Shown piece by piece: positions 57,976 through 64,000 of a stretch of DNA of 64,000 nucleotides. This stretch comes from Prinia subflava (lineage: Eukaryota > Chordata > Aves > Passeriformes > Cisticolidae): positions 46,818,767 through 46,882,766 of the forward strand of contig NC_086251.1 of the NCBI RefSeq assembly GCF_021018805.1, written 5' to 3'. Position 1 is the stretch's first letter; each line of letters opens with the position of its first letter. The notes under the pieces were generated by a model that did not search any database, was not told where the DNA came from, and worked only from the letters and a program-made list of their open reading frames with translations. The position numbers and the translations under genes are program-made.

Positions 57976-60900
57976 TCAGCCCATCTATTTCTCTCACTGA
58001 TAAGGGCTGCCAATGATCTATCTTCTTCCAGATCTCCATTCCCACAACTTTTGGTTCTAATTAGTTGATTTCTCACCAAACAACTTTATTCTCTGTGTTA
58101 CCTAAGGGTGATCACTCGGGTCAGGGCACACATGAAAGTTGTTTTCCTATGCTCTGCTCAAGCCCCAGGTTGCATGTGTGGATCTGAGCCCTGTCACGTT
58201 CCTGACTCAGAGCAGCTGGGAGCTGTGGTTCAAAAAAAAAAAAAAAAAAAAAACAAAACAAAACAAAAAAAAAACCAGTGCAGGCTGCCCCAAGCTTCAA
58301 GCTGGAGATACTTAGTCTGGGTGAGGCAGCTGTTGCTGCTGCTGTTGCTCTGAGTCCTGGCTGAGACCCCCAGTGAGGGTCCACTGCTCTGCCTCACCAC
58401 TTTCCTGAAATGCTGCTTTTGTCTCAGAAGAGTTACTGCTTTTTTAAACATCGAGTGCACCACTCATATCTTCTGCACCATTCTCATGCCTTCTTGCATT
58501 CAAGAAGAGCTTTGCTGCCCATTTCTGAGCAGAATCATACTAGATGTAAACTTAAGCAATCACTTCACCCACCACTGATATTCAGCCATCTTGAACCTAA
58601 ACGTGGCAGATTTATCAGAGACAGTCTTTGCACGTGAGTTGCTCCCAGCAGAGATCAATGCATTAAGTTCTGAACTTAGGGCTGTGATGTGGTGCAGAGT
58701 AAGTCTGAGGCAGGGAGGAAAGTGATACCAGGGACTGACACAGAGATCCCTCCCAGTCCTCTTCTCCTACCAACTCTCCTCTACCTTTGTCTTCCCTTCT
58801 GACCTAATCTCCATCCCTTCTTATACATCGTGACATACTTTGCCTGTTCTACAGAGCCCACTCCATTGAACCTAATTTTGTTAACAGGCAGCTTTAGATT
58901 AGGACATCAGTTCCTATTTGCTAGACTACTGCAGGAGTACCCACACAGAAAAATTACAGGTAAGAAGCTCTCATTTACAGAAGTATGACTGCACAAAAAG
59001 TCGCATAAAGTTTGATTGCACTGACATTAAATTATTGGGGTAGTTTGAAGTTTTATGAAGCAATATTTATAGTAATGTCATTTTAGTACTCTGCACTTAA
59101 ACACATTAGACCTGATTCCATACAGTAGGTAGTACTTATTTGGGGGAAAATACCTTCCTTCTCTGTGGTAAAAAGCTTTTTCATAGCAAAGCTGGTGCCA
59201 CTAGTGAGTATGTATAAATGAAAAAGAAGTATCTCATAATATATATATAGCTAGATACATTTTTCAGACTTTTGCAGTACATTGCTTACTATGAAATAAT
59301 GGAGTGTAGTTTAGTGTTTCTCTTTTTAATAGGATAGGGAAGTATTCAGATTCTTGTTCACAATTAATGTCCATCACATGCAAGATACTTCACACTGCCA
59401 GTCAAATGATGTTATTAGTTCAAGGATGAAATATGAAGCTCTCTGTTTGCAGATTGCTAATTACTAGAATAATACTGAACCCCACATGCAGCTTCAGTTC
59501 CTAAGATATTATCCAGAGGTCATATAATCTACTTATATGGCAATGTAGGTATTTCTAGTGATTTACAACATGCCAGGTATTGTCTTGACCAAATTCTAGA
59601 TTGAATTAATATGAACAGCTAATACAATGACAGCATTAGGTCACACAGCTGAATTGGTGAGAAAATGGAACCATTATTTTAGGGCTATTGCTGGCTAAAC
59701 AATGTTGACTGCTAGTTGGATTTTATTTCATCTGTTCAGTTTTACTCTATTAGATTGGCAAAGTCCTCTTAGCTGCAGATTTTCTAACGAATTTGGTATA
59801 CTTCCTGCTGAGTGAATAGGTTACTGTTAAGTATTTCAGTCTGGGATTTGACCCATTTTGCAAATGTATCACCTTCCAGCAAATTTTGTCTCAGTTTTAT
59901 GTTTCCAAATAAGAAAACTCCATCACTCTCTTCAGCACAAACCAGTGAAAGCACAATTCTGTGATCATTTCGTTCTGTTCCTGCACTGAGAGCTCAGTCC
60001 CCATGAACTCTGGCAATTAGGCATGATTAGCTGAACAAGGCAGATTCATCATTAGCTCAGAATTTCTTTGATTCTGGCTATCTAGGTCAGACAGAGTTTT
60101 ATAAAATGAGGCTTTGTGATTTAACTTAATTTTTTGTTATACCCTCTATAAAAAGAGAAGAAAGAGTTAAAAGGAAAAAGGTGTTACTGATATAAACAAA
60201 AGTAGAAAAGCCTGACTGATGGACTTAGGGAGGAATAAAAGATAAATGTGTTTGGGAAAGCTCTTGCACAGAAGAACTCTGCTAAGGATGATGAGAGATT
60301 TCTGTAGAGCCAGCACTGGGAGAATCCCTGCAGAGAATAGAGGCAAGTGGGGGCAGAAGTGTGTGAGGGAAGATCAAAAATAGATTTTAAAAAAGTGAAA
60401 CATGCAAATGGCCTTGGGAATGCAACCTACTACAAATGATACAGCCCTGCTGCAGAAGCAAAGCTGCCACAGCCTGCATTAAGCTGAGCAAGGGTTTAGG
60501 GAACAGTGACTTGGGAGGAGTGGGATGCAATCCTTTGTGTTTCCAGTTCCAGCCATGACTAGGGATGGCTTGGCTTTCTGCCTAGTCTTCAAAGCTGACT
60601 CTGTCTCCTGTGCTGTAATCCATGTTTCCAAGCTGGCTACTATTTTTTAGGGTGCTTCCTCTATATCCAGTTATTGCCCACATGCAGTTCTCCTCCATTT
60701 TCAAAATACCAGCAGACCACAGTTTAGGGCCAAAACCTTATGGGGGACTAAGCTTGAATATGAGCTAGTTGATTGAAAACTGTCAGATGAGAGCTAAAAA
60801 CATATATGGAACAGTTACGAGAGGTTTAAAAGACAGAACTATCCTTTCTAGCTCGTTTTTTAACTCCTAGCCCTATTTTTCTGTTTTATCCCACCAGTTT

Positions 60901-63900
60901 TAAAACTAGTGAAACAGAGACTACAAAGAAGGGATAGCCGGTCAAAAATTAACACTTTGTGGCAAAATCAAATGCAAGCACTTTCCTCATTTTGAATACT
61001 TTAGGAAATGGTCTAGAGAAAGGAATATAGTGCAGAAACATCCAGCCCAAGTTCATTGGTTCAGGTGCAATTTGCAAGTTGAGTTATTGCAGTAAATGTC
61101 TGCTCTCAGTCTGCAGAGGAGACCTCCTTGTAATATTGCCTTGCTACCCATATTACTATGGTTGCCTATTTGCCTCTCCCAGGTGTTGCTGTGGCAGGGG
61201 ACCTAATGTCTCCCAGTCTGGTGGTACTCCAGCTGCTAAGGAGATGTCCTGGTTTTCAGCAGGCTGAGGACACACAGCAGTGACCTTTAATGATGTGGCT
61301 CCACAGGCCACCCTGCACACAGAACCCAAGGCTGCTAGTGTTGCAGAGGTGACCAGGGGCTGCTCGAGCAGCAAGGTGTGGCCCTGTGTACTCATTGCCA
61401 CCCTCTGTGGAGGGGCAGGGACTCACTGCTGTGGTGACACACATGCTGGCCTGCTGGAGACTTGGGCTCAGGTACCTGCTGGGTGCCAGTCCCTTCCTGG
61501 GCAGGTTTTGCAGCCCGTGCCAAGCACAGGCCGGTGATGAGCCCAGCCTAAACCAGCCGCCAGGGCCCCACACAACGCTCCGCCTGCCGGGAATTACTGC
61601 CTTGAAGTCCCTTCTGGCTGCTCCACAGCACTGAGCTGCAAAAAGGGATTTATTGTTGTTGTTGGTATCATTATTCAAGCAAACAGGTGTGAGGTCCCTC
61701 ACAGCTTTTATTGTCCTTCACAAGGAAGTCAGCCATGGAGCCGGTTCCTTCCCGCCCAGCCCAAACCTCCCTGTGCCCACGGGAGCAGAGCGGCCGCGGG
61801 GCCGGATCCTGTGGCATCTGACTGCTGCCCCCAGCCTGGCACTCGCTGCTCACTGGCCGTGCCCACAGCCTGGCCCAGGGAAATGGGACAGGACATTTGC
61901 ATGTTGGCAGGTGGGAAGGACTGGAGGAAACTGGTGTGTGCTCAGCAGCTCCCAGTGCTGCTGCCTGGGATATCAACCCAGCGAAGGAAACATGACTGGA
62001 TGCTGGCTGTGTGCAGCTTTGTGAATGAAACACTGGCAGCTGAACAATCAAAAACAATTGGCAAATTCAGATTCAGGTTTAAACTTTGTTAGTGGCCTCT
62101 TTCTTGTTAATCAAATGAAACACTTCTGTCTCCCTCTGATCCTCAAATACAGTGTATTTGATGTTCATGTGCAGAGGAAATTTTACACCTTTAAACCTCC
62201 CCATCTCCCAGTTTATATCGTGTCAGTCATGCAGTTCCTGATTTTTCCTTTCTGGATCAATATGAACATCTTTAGTACTTTTATGATTTGTCTCTGTAAA
62301 AATTATCAGGAAAACAAAAGCCAGAAAAGAATGGTCATTTAAATCAAGGGGTAATTCTAGAAGCACAAATGGGTAGGAGGGTCCCAGGGTAAACCTGCCT
62401 TAGAAATGAAAGTTCTCCTGGCATTGGAAGAGCACAGCTCTGGAGCAAACTCTCTCTGAGAAGTCATGGGGAAAAAAAAAAAGGCTAATTTTTGCTCAAG
62501 CCTTACCAAATGGGATAGACTATGTGGTGATCTGGACCCAAATAACAAAACCAAGCCGATGTCTCATCACCATTACGGCACTTGAAGGGAGGTTAAGTAG
62601 CCAGGACTGTCTATTATAGTGTATTTCAATAAGAGTTTTATGGCAAAATCCTTGTTTTTCCTTTGTCCAACCAGTCTCCCTTTCCTAACTGAAAAGTTGT
62701 CTCATTTTTTTGGCTTGAATTTGGCTGTAGATTTTAAATATTGTGTAGCAATTACAGATCATGCTCATTATGCCCACAGCAAACTAAGCAGAAGAAGAGC
62801 TTTCAGTCAAATCCATCAGATTCTGGCCATCTTATGCAGCTCCCTTGCTTTGTTTTGGTTTTTTTCCTCAGTTAAAAAGCCCTGAGTGTTTTGCAGTGAT
62901 GTTATTAGGGAACTGCCTGCATGCATATAAACAGTGTTGTCACATTATTTCCATATGTCCAAGTGATTAACTCAGCTTCTGCCTCTCTTTATTTTGTTGT
63001 TTTTTAGATAACTAACAGAGTTTCTTAAGTGTGTACTCTGGTCAATGAGCTCAAGAGCTAATGCTCAAAGAGGAGGACTTACTGGGAAGTAAAAAGAAGA
63101 GCTCAAAAGTATTTATGACCCTCTGTCTGGTGAGGTTGAAGGCTGATCTGAGGCAATAGTGACAGGTATGCTATTATCATGTGCCAAATATTTAATTTTT
63201 TGCTGGAACAAGTTTGATAGTGACAGTTGACTTCCCCCAGGGCAAGTGGCCTCTTCTGGATGTTATCTTGCCTGTCAGCCTTGTTGATGTCTTGAAGGAC
63301 AAGCTGAGACCTAACTGGGAGCTGGATAGCAAAGGGCTCATGCACAGGGATGAGCCCTGGGCTGTGGGTAGGTGGGATTAGCAAACTTGGTGTTATAAGT
63401 GCCAAGCTCTATGTGTTATGGGGTAATTGGAAAATTTCAATCTTCAGGAGTGCACAAACTCAGTTACCCAAATAGTCATTGCCTGAATTATTCACAACCC
63501 ATTTAAAATGTAAAGAAACTAAACATAAGATATATGGACATAAATCATGGTGAGATGTTCTGTGTCCAAGACTGCAACCCAGCTCCCATTACTATCTCCT
63601 TTTCTCACTCCTTTATAACTTAGGAAATAAAATTAAAAGAGAAACATCAATTTTGGAGCAAATATGTTTGGGTTGGTCACTCTCCAAGACGAATATTATG
63701 GAGGAATTTGACTATCACCTTTATGCCTTCACCAATAAGTGTTGTTTATTTTTCTTTAAAAAGAAAACTAACAAAGAAATTAAATGCAAAATGTTCTAGT
63801 GGACAAGTTCCAGGATATGTCCAAGAAAAGTTTCTAATTACCTCATTGTGCAACACAAAGGTTAATATAAAGTTATATAAAATATTTTCTCCAGTATAAC

Positions 63901-64000
63901 TCATACCTTGCAGACCATCAAGGGCCCAGGTTTTCAAAGTCAGTAATATCTCAGTTGAAAAAAGAACAGAAACTGCAGAATGGCAAGTATTTTGGAAAAA
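57976..64000. other. Intergenic DNA, right end of window
   Basis: No recognised gene or RNA. Contains an A-rich tract at 58,232-58,274, a TA tract near 59,239 and a GC-richer patch at about 61,160-61,900 whose open frames look random. In mammals TTC7B is the next gene after CALM1; I found no exon of it here. Confidence 0.65.
58232..58274. repeat. A-rich low-complexity tract
   Basis: A run of 22 A followed by several A3-5C units and another A10 stretch. It could be an old poly(A) tail or simple repeat; no element is recognised immediately upstream of it. Confidence 0.85.

Noticed and set aside
61210..61270. GAGATGTCCTGGTTTTCAGC as a possible LTR edge
   Set aside because: Only a short resemblance to an avian LTR end; the adjoining sequence does not continue the match.
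61160..62100. Overlapping 80-148-codon frames on both strands
   Set aside because: Mildly GC-rich DNA with no domain, no splice structure and no family resemblance.

Overview
The window reads as nuclear DNA of a bird. It has long AT-rich introns and intergenic DNA with sharp CpG islands, CR1 LINE fragments of the avian type, an LTR of a kind widely dispersed in avian genomes, and vertebrate intron-exon gene structures. The gene order NRDE2 (minus) next to CALM1 (plus) matches human 14q32.11 as I remember it. I cannot name the species.

Layout. (1) Positions 1-12,389, minus strand: the 5' part of NRDE2, six coding exons (471 complete codons), running off the left edge; intron 4 carries a truncated CR1. 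(2) 12,120-12,900: the CpG-island promoter of NRDE2 with two YY1-type motifs. (3) 12,900-40,970: AT-rich intergenic DNA with no confidently identified gene. It holds very degraded LINE fossils (13.1-13.7 kb and 19.1-20.7 kb), an unexplained 204-codon open frame (17.7 kb), a short CR1 scrap (22.05 kb), an exon-like open segment (26.5-26.8 kb), a broken retroviral env-like remnant (28.1-29.2 kb) and an orphan CpG island with paired CCAAT boxes and a TATA-like box (32.74-33.69 kb). (4) 40,975-52,960, plus strand: complete CALM1, with a TATA-containing CpG-island promoter, six coding exons for the 149-residue vertebrate calmodulin, and a long 3' UTR region with several AATAAA hexamers, one inside an ancient CR1 fragment. 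(5) 52,960-64,000: intergenic DNA without a recognised gene, including an ERV-type LTR split by a CR1 insertion at 57.27-57.98 kb.

Function. NRDE2 is a nuclear protein that binds the exosome-associated RNA helicase MTR4 and has HAT/TPR-like helical repeats. CALM1 encodes the calcium sensor calmodulin. They are divergent neighbours about 29 kb apart; nothing in the sequence suggests a shared pathway. Splice sites were placed by reading frame, GT/AG signals and remembered orthologue proteins. Both genes have intact frames throughout the window.

I did not find a convincing new biological system. The items most worth testing are the orphan promoter at 33 kb, the exon-like segment at 26.5 kb, the 204-codon frame at 17.7 kb, the env fossil, and the CR1-embedded poly(A) hexamer in the CALM1 3' region.
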